Shown piece by piece: positions 1-6,410 of a stretch of 13,274 nucleotides of DNA (positions are counted from its first letter, which is position 1; each line of letters starts with the position of its first letter). The stretch covers positions 1 to 13,274 of the forward strand of contig JABFXB010000451.1 in NCBI GenBank assembly GCA_013361975.1. The letters are read 5' to 3'. Source of the stretch: Dermatophilaceae bacterium. GTDB taxonomy: Bacteria; Actinomycetota; Actinomycetes; Actinomycetales; Dermatophilaceae. The position numbers and the translations under genes were made by a program. A model generated the notes under the pieces. It did not search any database, had not been told where the DNA came from, and worked only from the letters and a program-made list of their open reading frames with translations.

Positions 1-1
1 C

Positions 2-259
2 GCCTTCCAGGTCTGCAAGCAGAACATCGACGCCGACCACACCACCGTCGGCACGATGGTCAAGATCGAGCACGTCAAGGGCAGCCCCGTCGGCTCGGAG
101 GTGACGGTCCACTGCGCCGAGCCGATCAACGACGGTCGCCGCCTCGTGTGCCACGTCACCGTCACCGACCCGGAGGGCGAGGAGCTCGCCAAGGGCGAGA
201 TCCACCGCGCGGTCGTCGACCCCGACCGCTTCATGAGCAAGTGCCAGCGCGTCACCTGA
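2..259 (+). CDS. FlK-like hotdog thioesterase family protein (3' part, 5' end outside window)
   Basis: The reading frame is open from the first bases of the window to a TGA at 257-259, giving 85 residues of a C-terminal part. The pattern, a His in the segment IEHVKGSP (codon at 71-73), then GSEVTV, GRRLVCHVTV, GEIHRAVVDPDRF, matches the second half of fluoroacetyl-CoA thioesterase (FlK)-like hotdog proteins. In that family the equivalent His is catalytic. The likely role is hydrolysis of an acyl-CoA thioester in the cytoplasm; the substrate cannot be told from this fragment. An internal ATG at 56 is possible but would cut off conserved sequence, so I read the gene as starting upstream of the window. 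The family assignment is from remembered sequence similarity only. Confidence 0.65.
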   Translation, partial: AFQVCKQNIDADHTTVGTMVKIEHVKGSPVGSEVTVHCAEPINDGRRLVCHVTVTDPEGEELAKGEIHRAVVDPDRFMSKCQRVT

Positions 260-299
260 TCCGCAGCCTCCTCCCAGCCGCGGTTGCCACGATCGGCGC

Positions 300-1181
300 G
301 TGACGCTCGGCCTCCTCGGCGCACTGCTCGCGGCGCTCGCCTACGGCGCCGCCTCGGTGGTGCAGGCCGTCGGCGTACGCCGGCTCGCCGCCACCGCGCC
401 GGACCTGCCCCTGGCGAGTCGGCTCCGCACGGCCTGGCCGTATGCCGTGGGGCTCGGTCTCGACGGTCTCGGCTTCCTCGCGTCGGTGGCCGCCCTACGC
501 ACCCTGCCGCTCTTCCTCGTCGAGTCAGCCGTCGCCGCGTCGGTCGCGGTGACGGCACTGCTGTCGGTACTGTTCCTGCGCCTGCGGATCGGCGCTACGG
601 AGGTCGCAGCCCTCGTCGCCGTGGGCCTGGGCCTGACCGGCCTGGCGCTCGCGGCCGCGGACGGGCCGGCAGCTCGCCCCGGCGACGGAACCGCGTGGTG
701 GCTGCTGGCCGCAGCGACGGTCGTGGCCGCCCTGGTCGGCGTCGGGGCGCTCGACCACGACCACCGACGCGCCCCCGTCGTGCTCAGCGTGGCGGCGGGG
801 CTCGGCTTCGGCGGGGTCGGCGTGGCGGCGCGGCTGCTCGAGGTGCCGCAGCCTGCCTGGCACCTGCTGACCGACGGACTCGCGTGGGCGCTGGCGGCGC
901 ACGCCGCGCTGGCTGCGACTGCCTACGCCCTCGCCCTGGCGCGCGGGCGGGTCACGTCGGTGGCGGCGCTCACCTTCGCCACCGAGACCGTCGTGCCCGC
1001 GCTCGTCGGGCTGCTGGTCCTGGGTGACCGGGTGCAGCCGCGACGGGGCCCGCTCGCGGCAGCCGCCTTCGTCGTGACGCTGGCCGGCTGCATCGCGCTC
1101 GCCCGCCGGGCCGAGCCGGGAGGCGCGCCAGAAGGGGCCGGGACGAGCGTTCAAGAGCCGGGGCGCGCGCCCGCGAGATGA
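300..1181 (+). CDS. DMT-superfamily-like multispanning membrane protein
   Basis: This is a 293-residue, strongly hydrophobic protein with about nine or ten membrane segments (roughly residues 3-25, 45-66, 70-94, 101-120, 132-150, 158-178, 190-214, 221-242 and 250-268). It has a short Pro/Gly-rich polar tail. Two similar halves, an Ala/Gly/Leu-rich composition and the ending TFATETVVPALVGLLVLGDRV followed by a last helix are typical of drug/metabolite transporter (EamA-like) proteins of actinobacteria. The GTG at 300 is used because the first helix begins immediately after it. No clear Shine-Dalgarno sequence precedes it, so the start is uncertain. It follows the thioesterase by 40 nt on the same strand and may be cotranscribed. 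The substrate is unknown. Confidence 0.75.
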   Translation: MTLGLLGALLAALAYGAASVVQAVGVRRLAATAPDLPLASRLRTAWPYAVGLGLDGLGFLASVAALRTLPLFLVESAVAASVAVTALLSVLFLRLRIGATEVAALVAVGLGLTGLALAAADGPAARPGDGTAWWLLAAATVVAALVGVGALDHDHRRAPVVLSVAAGLGFGGVGVAARLLEVPQPAWHLLTDGLAWALAAHAALAATAYALALARGRVTSVAALTFATETVVPALVGLLVLGDRVQPRRGPLAAAAFVVTLAGCIALARRAEPGGAPEGAGTSVQEPGRAPAR

Positions 1182-1193
1182 AGGTCCTGCTCA

Positions 1194-1226
1194 GCGGCGA
1201 CGCAGCCGCGGCAGATCAGTCGCCGC
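1194..1226. terminator. Possible bidirectional terminator hairpin between convergent genes
   Basis: Perfect 8-bp inverted repeat: GCGGCGAC at 1194-1201 and GTCGCCGC at 1219-1226, with a 17-nt loop. It lies in the 53-nt gap between the convergent DMT-like gene and the YgjV-like gene. There is no T-tract and the loop is long, so this is a tentative call based mainly on position. Confidence 0.35.
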
Positions 1227-1234
1227 CCGAGGGG

Positions 1235-1846
1235 TCAGAGCACGAACGCGTCGCCGTCGCGGCGCAGGCCCAGACCGGCGTAGTAGGGCTCGACCATGCC
1301 GGGCGGTGGCAGGAAGCGCCGGTAGCCGCGGCGCCGCAGCAGTCCGTCCCTGCCGAGGATGAACTCGCCCGGCGACAGGTCGCGGTAGCGCGGCGTCACC
1401 CAGTCGAGGAGCAGCTGGGCGGTGCGGTTGCCGGCATCGCGGCCGATGACGACGCCGACGGTCTCGTCGCCCTTGAGCACGAGGTAGCTGACGTCGCCGG
1501 AGAACGGGTCGTAGACGAAGTCGGGGTTGTAGCGGCGGATGTCGCCCTCGTGGACCCGCAGCACGTGGCGCAGGTAGGTGTCGTCACCGGCCACCTGGAG
1601 CACCTCGTACGCGCCGGCGTCGTGCTTCTCGCGCGACATCCGGGTCAGGTAGAAGACGTTGATGGCAGCGAGGACGACGTTGAGCCCCACCATCGGCCAG
1701 ACGTGGTTGACGGCGTTGTAGCCGATGAGGACGAGGCAGCCGACGAGGTTGATGACGCGCAGCCGGTGCAGCTGCGTCTGCAGCAGCGACCAGACGAGCA
1801 CCGCCGACCCTACCCAGCCGACGACCTCGAGCCACCACGAACCCAT
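1235..1846 (-). CDS. YgjV-like membrane protein with soluble C-terminal domain
   Basis: This 203-residue protein has three N-terminal membrane segments (about residues 4-22, 30-47 and 50-66) resembling the YgjV inner-membrane family: a Trp/Gly-rich first helix, then LLQTQLHRLRVINLVGC and NVVLAAINVFYL. It is followed by about 135 soluble residues. The soluble part has features reminiscent of a GNAT acetyltransferase fold: a hydrophobic strand ETVGVVIGR, a VTPRYRDLSPGEFIL segment, and an ending of the form PYYAGLGLRRDGDAFVL. That resemblance is my inference; no acetyl-CoA P-loop is clearly seen. The ATG at 1846 has an AAGG about 9 nt upstream. A terminator hairpin separates it from the metalloprotease gene upstream, so it is probably transcribed on its own. 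The function is unknown. Confidence 0.8.
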   Translation of the reverse strand: MGSWWLEVVGWVGSAVLVWSLLQTQLHRLRVINLVGCLVLIGYNAVNHVWPMVGLNVVLAAINVFYLTRMSREKHDAGAYEVLQVAGDDTYLRHVLRVHEGDIRRYNPDFVYDPFSGDVSYLVLKGDETVGVVIGRDAGNRTAQLLLDWVTPRYRDLSPGEFILGRDGLLRRRGYRRFLPPPGMVEPYYAGLGLRRDGDAFVL

Positions 1847-1874
1847 GCGGTGACCTTAGTGCGGCCTGGCCGCC

Positions 1875-1918
1875 ACGACGAGTGCCCTGCCGCACCGGGT
1901 CGCCAGGGCACTCGTCGT
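1875..1918 (-). terminator. Strong inverted repeat, likely terminator of the metalloprotease gene
   Basis: Perfect 15-bp arms: ACGACGAGTGCCCTG at 1875-1889 and CAGGGCACTCGTCGT at 1904-1918, with a 14-nt loop. It starts 7 nt beyond the metalloprotease stop codon and lies upstream of the YgjV-like gene. There is no clear U-tract, as is common for actinobacterial hairpin terminators. Confidence 0.7.
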
Positions 1919-1925
1919 CAGTCGG

Positions 1926-3131
1926 TCAGGCGTCGGGCGCCACGAGCTCGGGGAGCTTCGCCTCGAACTGCGCGTCGAGCGTCAGGGACGGCAGCACGTG
2001 GCCCTGCTTCTGGGCGGCGTCGGCGACCGACCACCCCCACGTCGACGCCGCGAGGCGCTGGTTCGGCGTGCCGTGGTGCCCCGGACGGTCGAAGCCGCAG
2101 TCTCCGACCTGGTAGAACGACTGCTCGGCCTCGAGCACGCGGGCCGCGTTGAGCGCGAGGCCCCGCTTGTGCGTGACGAAGTAGGTGCCGAACGCGTCGG
2201 CCATGAGCTCGGTGCGGCGGGTCGCCTCGGGACCCGTGAGCGGCGAGGCGGTGAGGCCCGCGTCGTACTGCACGTGGTGGGCGTACTCGTGGCCGAGCAC
2301 CGCGCGGGGGCCGATGTCGCCGACCCCGATCGCCTGCAGGGCGTCGAGCATGCCGTCGCCGAAGACGAGCTTGTCGGGAAGGCGCGAGAGGGCCGGGTCG
2401 GTCTCGCCGGCGGCAGAGAAGGCGAACGCGTTGAGCGTGAAGATCGGGCTCTGCCCACCCTGGAGGCCCGGGTCGGTCGCGACCAGCTCGGCCACGGCCG
2501 CGGCGATGGCGTCCGCGTCGGGCCGGGGCACGCCGAACACGATCTGGAGGATCGGGCTGATCCGTGCCGGGTCGGTCATGAGGTCACCGTGCATCGCCAT
2601 GAGCTGGATGTCGGACCCGTCGGTGTCCCAGAACTTCTGGGCCGCCCGGAACGACTGGGACAGCTCGTTGACGTAGGCCTTGGGCAGGGCGTAGCCGGGA
2701 GCACCCTGCGACCCGAAGAGGATGGCGTCGTAGGTGGCGTAGTCGAGAGCGCCGACGCTCGCGAGCACCCGGAAGATGCGGGGGTCCACGCCTGCCAGGA
2801 GGCCGCCGACGTATGCGTCGAGCCTGGTGGGTGCGCACTGGTACTGGGTGGGGTCGATGGCCCTCTCGACCGCCTCCTGCGCCGTCGACCGCTCGATGCC
2901 GAAGCGCTCGAGAGCGGCCGCCTTCCGGGCCGTCCAGTCGGCGGGCAGGTCGGCCTCGATCGTCGCCAGCAGGCGTGCGGTCGTCGGGTCCTGACTGCCG
3001 CCGACGGTCACTGCGGCGGTGCCGGCAGCGACAGGCGCGGTGGTGGCCGCTGCGGCGACCGTTGCTCCGGTGGCCCCCGAGATGGCCAGCGACGTGACGA
3101 GAGCGATCGACCAGGTCGTGGTCCTGCGCAC
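1926..3131 (-). CDS. Secreted HEXXH zinc metalloprotease
   Basis: A 401-residue protein starts at a GTG at 3131, chosen because an AAGGGA sequence sits about 8 nt upstream and the encoded N-terminus is then a classical signal peptide: basic VRR, a hydrophobic core (SIALVTSLAIS), then an Ala/Thr-rich cleavage region. The same frame stays open to 3257, so longer ATG-started forms are possible but would bury the signal peptide. Residues 281-285 are HEYAH in the context LGHEYAHHVQ, the HEXXH zinc site with Glu as catalytic base. ELMAD at about 308-312 probably supplies the third zinc ligand. This spacing resembles the neutral zinc metallopeptidase (YpfJ-like) group. It is likely exported and acts outside the membrane; the substrate is unknown. 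A GC-rich hairpin follows the gene. Confidence 0.8.
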   Translation of the reverse strand: MRRTTTWSIALVTSLAISGATGATVAAAATTAPVAAGTAAVTVGGSQDPTTARLLATIEADLPADWTARKAAALERFGIERSTAQEAVERAIDPTQYQCAPTRLDAYVGGLLAGVDPRIFRVLASVGALDYATYDAILFGSQGAPGYALPKAYVNELSQSFRAAQKFWDTDGSDIQLMAMHGDLMTDPARISPILQIVFGVPRPDADAIAAAVAELVATDPGLQGGQSPIFTLNAFAFSAAGETDPALSRLPDKLVFGDGMLDALQAIGVGDIGPRAVLGHEYAHHVQYDAGLTASPLTGPEATRRTELMADAFGTYFVTHKRGLALNAARVLEAEQSFYQVGDCGFDRPGHHGTPNQRLAASTWGWSVADAAQKQGHVLPSLTLDAQFEAKLPELVAPDA

Positions 3132-3239
3132 GTGAGAGTCCCTTCGTGTCGTGCCCCGGCCGACTGCCGCGGGCAACGCGACCATCATCACCGGGCGCCC
3201 CGACATCGCACCACGGAACGGGTCAAATAGGTCCACTTG

Positions 3240-3267
3240 CGGGCAACCGGACCGCACCGGGCACCCG
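3240..3267 (-). terminator. Possible terminator of the SMR operon
   Basis: Immediately after the second SMR stop codon, the minus strand reads CGGGTGCCCGG, a 6-nt loop, then CCGGTTGCCCG. These arms pair at 10 of 11 positions when two G-U pairs are allowed. No U-tract follows. The rest of the gap up to the metalloprotease start at 3131 shows no promoter I would defend. Confidence 0.4.
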
Positions 3268-3651
3268 TCAGCCCTGCGGGAACCCAGAAGGACTCGGCCC
3301 CGACCGCGTGGGAGGCCCCGAAGCCGCCGGCTGGTCGTGGCCGACGAGCTTGAGGCCGATGACGGCTCCGACGATGCCCGTCAGCAGCAGCACCCGCACG
3401 AGCGAGAACTCCTCGTCGCCCGCGGCCATCGCCCACGTGACCGTCAGGGCGGCACCGACGCCGGTCCAGACGGCATACGCCGTGCCGATGGGGATGACGC
3501 GCACCGCACGGGCGAGCCCGACCATGCTGAGGGCGCCGGCGACGAGGAAGACGACGGTGGGGAGCGGGCGGCTCAGGCCGTCGGAGGCGCCGAGGGCCGA
3601 GGCCCAGACCGCCTCGAGCACGGCGCTGCCGAGCAGGACGACCCAGGGCAT
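3268..3651 (-). CDS. SMR-family guanidinium/quaternary amine exporter, second subunit
   Basis: A 127-residue small multidrug resistance protein with four membrane helices. Conserved features are the membrane-embedded Glu in the first helix (SAVLEAVWASALGASDG), the central LPTVVFLVAGALSMVGL helix, and the signature PIGTAYAVWTGVGA. These match the Gdx/SugE branch better than the EmrE branch. It carries an extra polar, Pro/Ser/Gly-rich tail of about 20 residues absent from usual 105-residue SMR proteins. Its ATG (3651-3649) overlaps the stop of the first SMR gene by one base (TGATG), so translation is probably coupled. Two different SMR genes in tandem usually make a heterodimeric antiporter in the cell membrane. 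A guanidine riboswitch call on the shared leader points to guanidinium as the substrate (inference). Confidence 0.85.
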   Translation of the reverse strand: MPWVVLLGSAVLEAVWASALGASDGLSRPLPTVVFLVAGALSMVGLARAVRVIPIGTAYAVWTGVGAALTVTWAMAAGDEEFSLVRVLLLTGIVGAVIGLKLVGHDQPAASGPPTRSGPSPSGFPQG

Positions 3652-3965
3652 CACGCCACCGCCTTCAGGCCGGCGACGCAGCCGACGAGCACGACGAGCA
3701 GCGCGACACGGGCTGCGCCGAGGCGCTCCTCGCGCCGGGCGACGGCGAGCAGCACGGTGCCGACGGCACCGATCCCGACCCACACGGCATACGCGGTGCC
3801 GGTGGGAAGGCCCGTCATGGCCCAGGCGAGGCCGAGCATGCTCAGCACGAGGGAGACGACGAACAGCAGCGTCGGTCGACGGCGACGGAAGCCGTCGGAG
3901 GCCGCGAGCGCCGTGGCCCAGACGGCCTCGAGCGCGCCGGAGAGGATGAGGACGAGCCAGTGCAT
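3651..3965 (-). CDS. SMR-family guanidinium/quaternary amine exporter, first subunit (Gdx/SugE type)
   Basis: A 104-residue, four-helix SMR protein of standard length. The Glu of GALEAVWATAL in helix 1 is the expected proton/substrate-binding carboxylate. The string LAWAMTGLPTGTAYAVWVGI is close to the SugE/Gdx signature, LAWAM..LP.GTAYAVW.GIG. SMR proteins exchange protons for small cations across the cytoplasmic membrane, and Gdx members export guanidinium. The ATG at 3965 lies 13 nt after the predicted guanidine-III aptamer. The only purine-rich stretch before it is GGAAC, directly next to the aptamer, so regulation could act on ribosome access. It is the first gene of a two-gene operon with a one-base overlap. 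Exact substrate and pairing as a heterodimer are inferred. Confidence 0.88.
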   Translation of the reverse strand: MHWLVLILSGALEAVWATALAASDGFRRRRPTLLFVVSLVLSMLGLAWAMTGLPTGTAYAVWVGIGAVGTVLLAVARREERLGAARVALLVVLVGCVAGLKAVA

Positions 3966-3978
3966 GGCGTTCCGATCT

Positions 3979-4018
3979 GGCCGTCTTGTCGCTGGGCGGG
4001 TACGGCTCCCTCGTCCGC
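3979..4018 (-). ncRNA. Guanidine-III (ykkC-III) riboswitch, predicted by eye
   Basis: The minus strand holds, in order, GCGG, ACGAGGGA, GCCGT, ACCCGC, then GACAAGACGGC. This matches my memory of the guanidine-III consensus (GGACGAGG, CCGUACCC, GGACAAGACGG). The H-type pseudoknot is present: helix P1 pairs GCGG (4018-4015) with CCGC (3999-3996), and helix P2 pairs GCCGT (4006-4002) with ACGGC (3984-3980). The conserved ACGAGG and ACAAGACGG blocks are intact. It ends 13 nt before the start codon of a Gdx-type SMR gene, the kind of gene this class is known to control. Binding of guanidinium would be expected to raise expression, probably at translation (inference). No covariance-model search was run. 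Confidence 0.85.
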
Positions 4019-4038
4019 GAGCGCGACCGCGCGCTCGC
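4017..4038 (-). repeat. Perfect 9-bp hairpin at the 5' end of the riboswitch leader
   Basis: GCGAGCGCG (4017-4025) and CGCGCTCGC (4030-4038) are exact inverted repeats around a 4-nt loop. It lies between the predicted -10 box and the riboswitch and shares its last two bases with riboswitch helix P1. It could be a 5' stabilising hairpin, or an alternative structure competing with P1. Confidence 0.6.
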
Positions 4039-4042
4039 CACG

Positions 4043-4072
4043 ATTCTACCGAGACGTCGCGTTCGGGTCGAA
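4043..4072 (-). promoter_or_regulatory. Predicted promoter of the guanidine riboswitch/SMR operon
   Basis: On the minus strand, TTCGAC (4072-4067) and TAGAAT (4048-4043) are separated by 18 nt, resembling a housekeeping sigma promoter. Transcription would start near 4036, just before the leader hairpin. The -35 region overlaps a small palindrome (TTCG, GGT, CGAA) and a 6-bp inverted repeat ACGTCG/CGACGT at 4054-4079, which could be a regulator site. Confidence 0.4.
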
Positions 4073-4142
4073 ACGACGTATCAGACGTGCACCCCCGGCG
4101 TACTGTCTTTCGCAAGCGCGTTCCTGCGGACAGAGGATCGCC

Positions 4143-6407
4143 ATGGGTCGTGAGTACCTCGACTTCGACGTCGCCGTCACCCGTGAGGGCCAGGGGTATG
4201 CCGCTCACGTCCTGGCCTCGCCCGCCGGCGAGGCGTCGGCGCCGTTCACGCTCCCGTTCACCGCGACCGACCTCGCGCAGTTCATGGTCGCGGTGGGGCC
4301 ACCTCGCGTCTCCTCGCGCCGGCTCGCCCCGGCCGAGGCGCGCGCCGTCGACGTCAAGGAGTACGGCCGCCGCCTCGGTGACGCCCTGCTGGGCGGTGAC
4401 GTCGGGCGGGCCTTCCGCGCCAGCCTGTCCGCCGCCGGCGCGCAGGACCGGGACCTCCGGCTGCGGCTCCTGCTCGATGCCGTGCCCGACCTCGACCCGG
4501 TGCCGTGGGAGTACCTCTACGACTCGCGGCTCGGCCGCTTCCTCACCCTGTCGCAGGAGACGCCGGTGGTCCGGCTCATCGACTCCCTGGAGCGACCCCC
4601 GGCCGTCGCCGTCGACGCGCCGCTGCGCGTGCTCGTGATGGTCTCGAGCCCGAGCGACATGCCCCCGCTGGCCGTCGACCGCGAGGAGCAGCTGTTGAGG
4701 GCGACCACGGGCGACCTCGTCGCGAGCGGCCGGCTCACCATCACCGTGCTCGACGACGCGACGCTGACCGGCCTCCAGCGAGCGCTCCTCGACGACTACC
4801 ACGTCTTCCACTTCATCGGGCACGGCGGTTTCGACCAGGCTGCGCAGGAGGGGGTGCTCGTCCTCGAACGCGATGACGGCACGGCCCACCGGGTCTCGGG
4901 TGCCCGCCTCGGCACCCTGCTGCACGACGCCCGGACCATGCAGCTTGCGGTGCTCAACGCGTGCGAGGGCGCCCGGACGTCGGGCCGCGACGCGTTCTCG
5001 GGGGTGGGGCAGGCCCTCGCCCGGCAGGGCCTGCCGGCAGTCGTCGCGATGCAGACCGAGATCTCCGACCGGGCCGCCCTGGTGTTCAGCCACGAGTTCT
5101 ACTGGTTCCTCACCCGAGGCCTCGGCATCGACGCCGCGATCTGCGAGGTGCGCAAGGCGATGGCCGTCTCGGACGAGGCGTCCGAGTGGGGCACGGCGGT
5201 GCTGCTGCGGTCGGGCCCCGAGCAGCCGTTCAGCTTCACCGCCGGCGCCACCGAGGCGGCCGACCGGTCGGAGAGTCGGCTCGAGTCCCTCTACGACGCG
5301 GCGCAGGGTGCCATCCAGGCGGGTGCACCGGCGCTGGCGCTGCCGCTGCTCGAGCAGATCGCGACCCAGCGACCCGACTACCAGGACGTCGCGCAGCTGC
5401 TCGAGCGGGTGCGCCCGACCGTCCAGCAGGACCCGGCCCCGCAGCCGGAGACCGTCACCCGGCCCGCCGAGACACGGCCCGCCGAGACACGGCCCGCCGA
5501 GACACGGCCCGTCGAGACTGGAGCTCGTCCCTCCCCCGTCTCGGGGCAGCCGGACCGGCAGCACCGCAGGCGGCCGGTCGGCGCGTGGGTGCGCACGATC
5601 ACGCTCGTGGCCGTGCTCGCGGGCGGCTGGTTCGCGTGGCGGGTGCTGCCGACGCTGCTGCAGAAGGCCGACCCCCTGGTGTCGGCGGCCTGCGGGTCGA
5701 GCACCGCCACGGCCGGGACGACCGACCTGGCGATCGGGTGCGCACCGATCGCGCCGACCGTCGACGGCTCGTTCGACGACTGGCGGTCGGTGCCCGAGCA
5801 CGACGTCGACGCCGCCGTCTTCGGGGGCGCGAACCGACGTGCCGGCCTCACGGGCACGTGGCAGGCGCTGTGGGACGCCGAGGCCCTCTACCTCCACGCC
5901 GTCGTCGTCGACCCGGTCGTCACCGCGGCCGAGGGGGCGGCCCCACAGTGGTGGAACGGTGACGCCGTCTCGTTCGAGATCGGCCCCGACGCGCGCAAGC
6001 TCGGCCGCACGGCTCCGGTGCGCAGGGGGCAGGACTTCCACGTCATCCTCGCCCTGCGCGACGGCACCGACCGCCGGGCGGCGGCCGACGTCAACACGGT
6101 CGGGCTCAGCTCGAGGGGCAGGCCCGTCTTCGCGACCGGCTCCGAGCAGCCTGCCATCTCGGTCGTCGCCCGCCTGCGCGACGGCGGCTACGAGCTCGAG
6201 GCCCGCGTCCCGTGGTCTGCGGTGGGTCGCACCGTCGCGCCGCAGCGCGGCGCCGTGCTGGCGATGAACGTGAACATCAGCGACGCCAAGGGCTCGGGAG
6301 CCGACTGGGCGCTGCGCACGATGCTGAGCAGCAACGCCCAGCGCACGGGTCCCAACCAGAACCTGCCGGCCCGCTGGCAGAGCGTTGCGCTCGGGGACTC
6401 GGGCTGA
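4143..6407 (+). CDS. Membrane-anchored CHAT-domain protease with C-terminal CBM9-like domain
   Basis: A 754-residue protein. The ATG at 4143 is chosen because AGAGGA sits 5 nt before it; the frame is open upstream but has no better start. Residues 1-160 are an N-terminal region common in CHAT proteins, with DPVPWEYLYD near 118-127. Residues 160-360 form the CHAT caspase-like domain: His227 in HFIGHGG and Cys274 in LNACEGA are the catalytic dyad. Residues 374-424 look like a TPR-type helical pair. Residues 440-460 hold four PAETR-like repeats and basic residues, then one membrane helix at about 484-504. The basic flank RQHRRRP before it predicts the CHAT part inside and the C-terminus outside. 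Residues 535-754 resemble a family 9 carbohydrate-binding module (VDGSFDDW, WDAEALYLHAVVVD, WWNGDAVSFEI). Cys517 and Cys533 outside could form a disulfide. The metacaspase gene follows after 3 nt. A sensor-protease role is inferred. Confidence 0.85.
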   Translation: MGREYLDFDVAVTREGQGYAAHVLASPAGEASAPFTLPFTATDLAQFMVAVGPPRVSSRRLAPAEARAVDVKEYGRRLGDALLGGDVGRAFRASLSAAGAQDRDLRLRLLLDAVPDLDPVPWEYLYDSRLGRFLTLSQETPVVRLIDSLERPPAVAVDAPLRVLVMVSSPSDMPPLAVDREEQLLRATTGDLVASGRLTITVLDDATLTGLQRALLDDYHVFHFIGHGGFDQAAQEGVLVLERDDGTAHRVSGARLGTLLHDARTMQLAVLNACEGARTSGRDAFSGVGQALARQGLPAVVAMQTEISDRAALVFSHEFYWFLTRGLGIDAAICEVRKAMAVSDEASEWGTAVLLRSGPEQPFSFTAGATEAADRSESRLESLYDAAQGAIQAGAPALALPLLEQIATQRPDYQDVAQLLERVRPTVQQDPAPQPETVTRPAETRPAETRPAETRPVETGARPSPVSGQPDRQHRRRPVGAWVRTITLVAVLAGGWFAWRVLPTLLQKADPLVSAACGSSTATAGTTDLAIGCAPIAPTVDGSFDDWRSVPEHDVDAAVFGGANRRAGLTGTWQALWDAEALYLHAVVVDPVVTAAEGAAPQWWNGDAVSFEIGPDARKLGRTAPVRRGQDFHVILALRDGTDRRAAADVNTVGLSSRGRPVFATGSEQPAISVVARLRDGGYELEARVPWSAVGRTVAPQRGAVLAMNVNISDAKGSGADWALRTMLSSNAQRTGPNQNLPARWQSVALGDSG
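5460..5519 (+). repeat. Four tandem 15-bp repeats in the CHAT protein linker
   Basis: The unit CGGCCCGCCGAGACA occurs three times exactly (5460-5474, 5475-5489, 5490-5504). A fourth, diverged copy CGGCCCGTCGAGACT lies at 5505-5519. Translated, the repeats give PAETR-type pentapeptides in the flexible linker just before the membrane helix. Copy number could vary between strains without shifting frame. Confidence 0.9.
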
Positions 6408-6410
6408 GCG

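Noticed and set aside
1178..3230. Long plus-strand open frames over the YgjV-like and metalloprotease genes
   Set aside because: They lie opposite genes with clear signal peptide, membrane helices and HEXXH motif, and their own translations lack any family pattern.
3132..3239. A TATTTG stretch upstream of the metalloprotease as its promoter
   Set aside because: No -35 box at an acceptable distance; the match is too weak to list.
5460..5519. The short tandem repeats as a CRISPR array
   Set aside because: Units are contiguous without spacers, in frame within a coding sequence.
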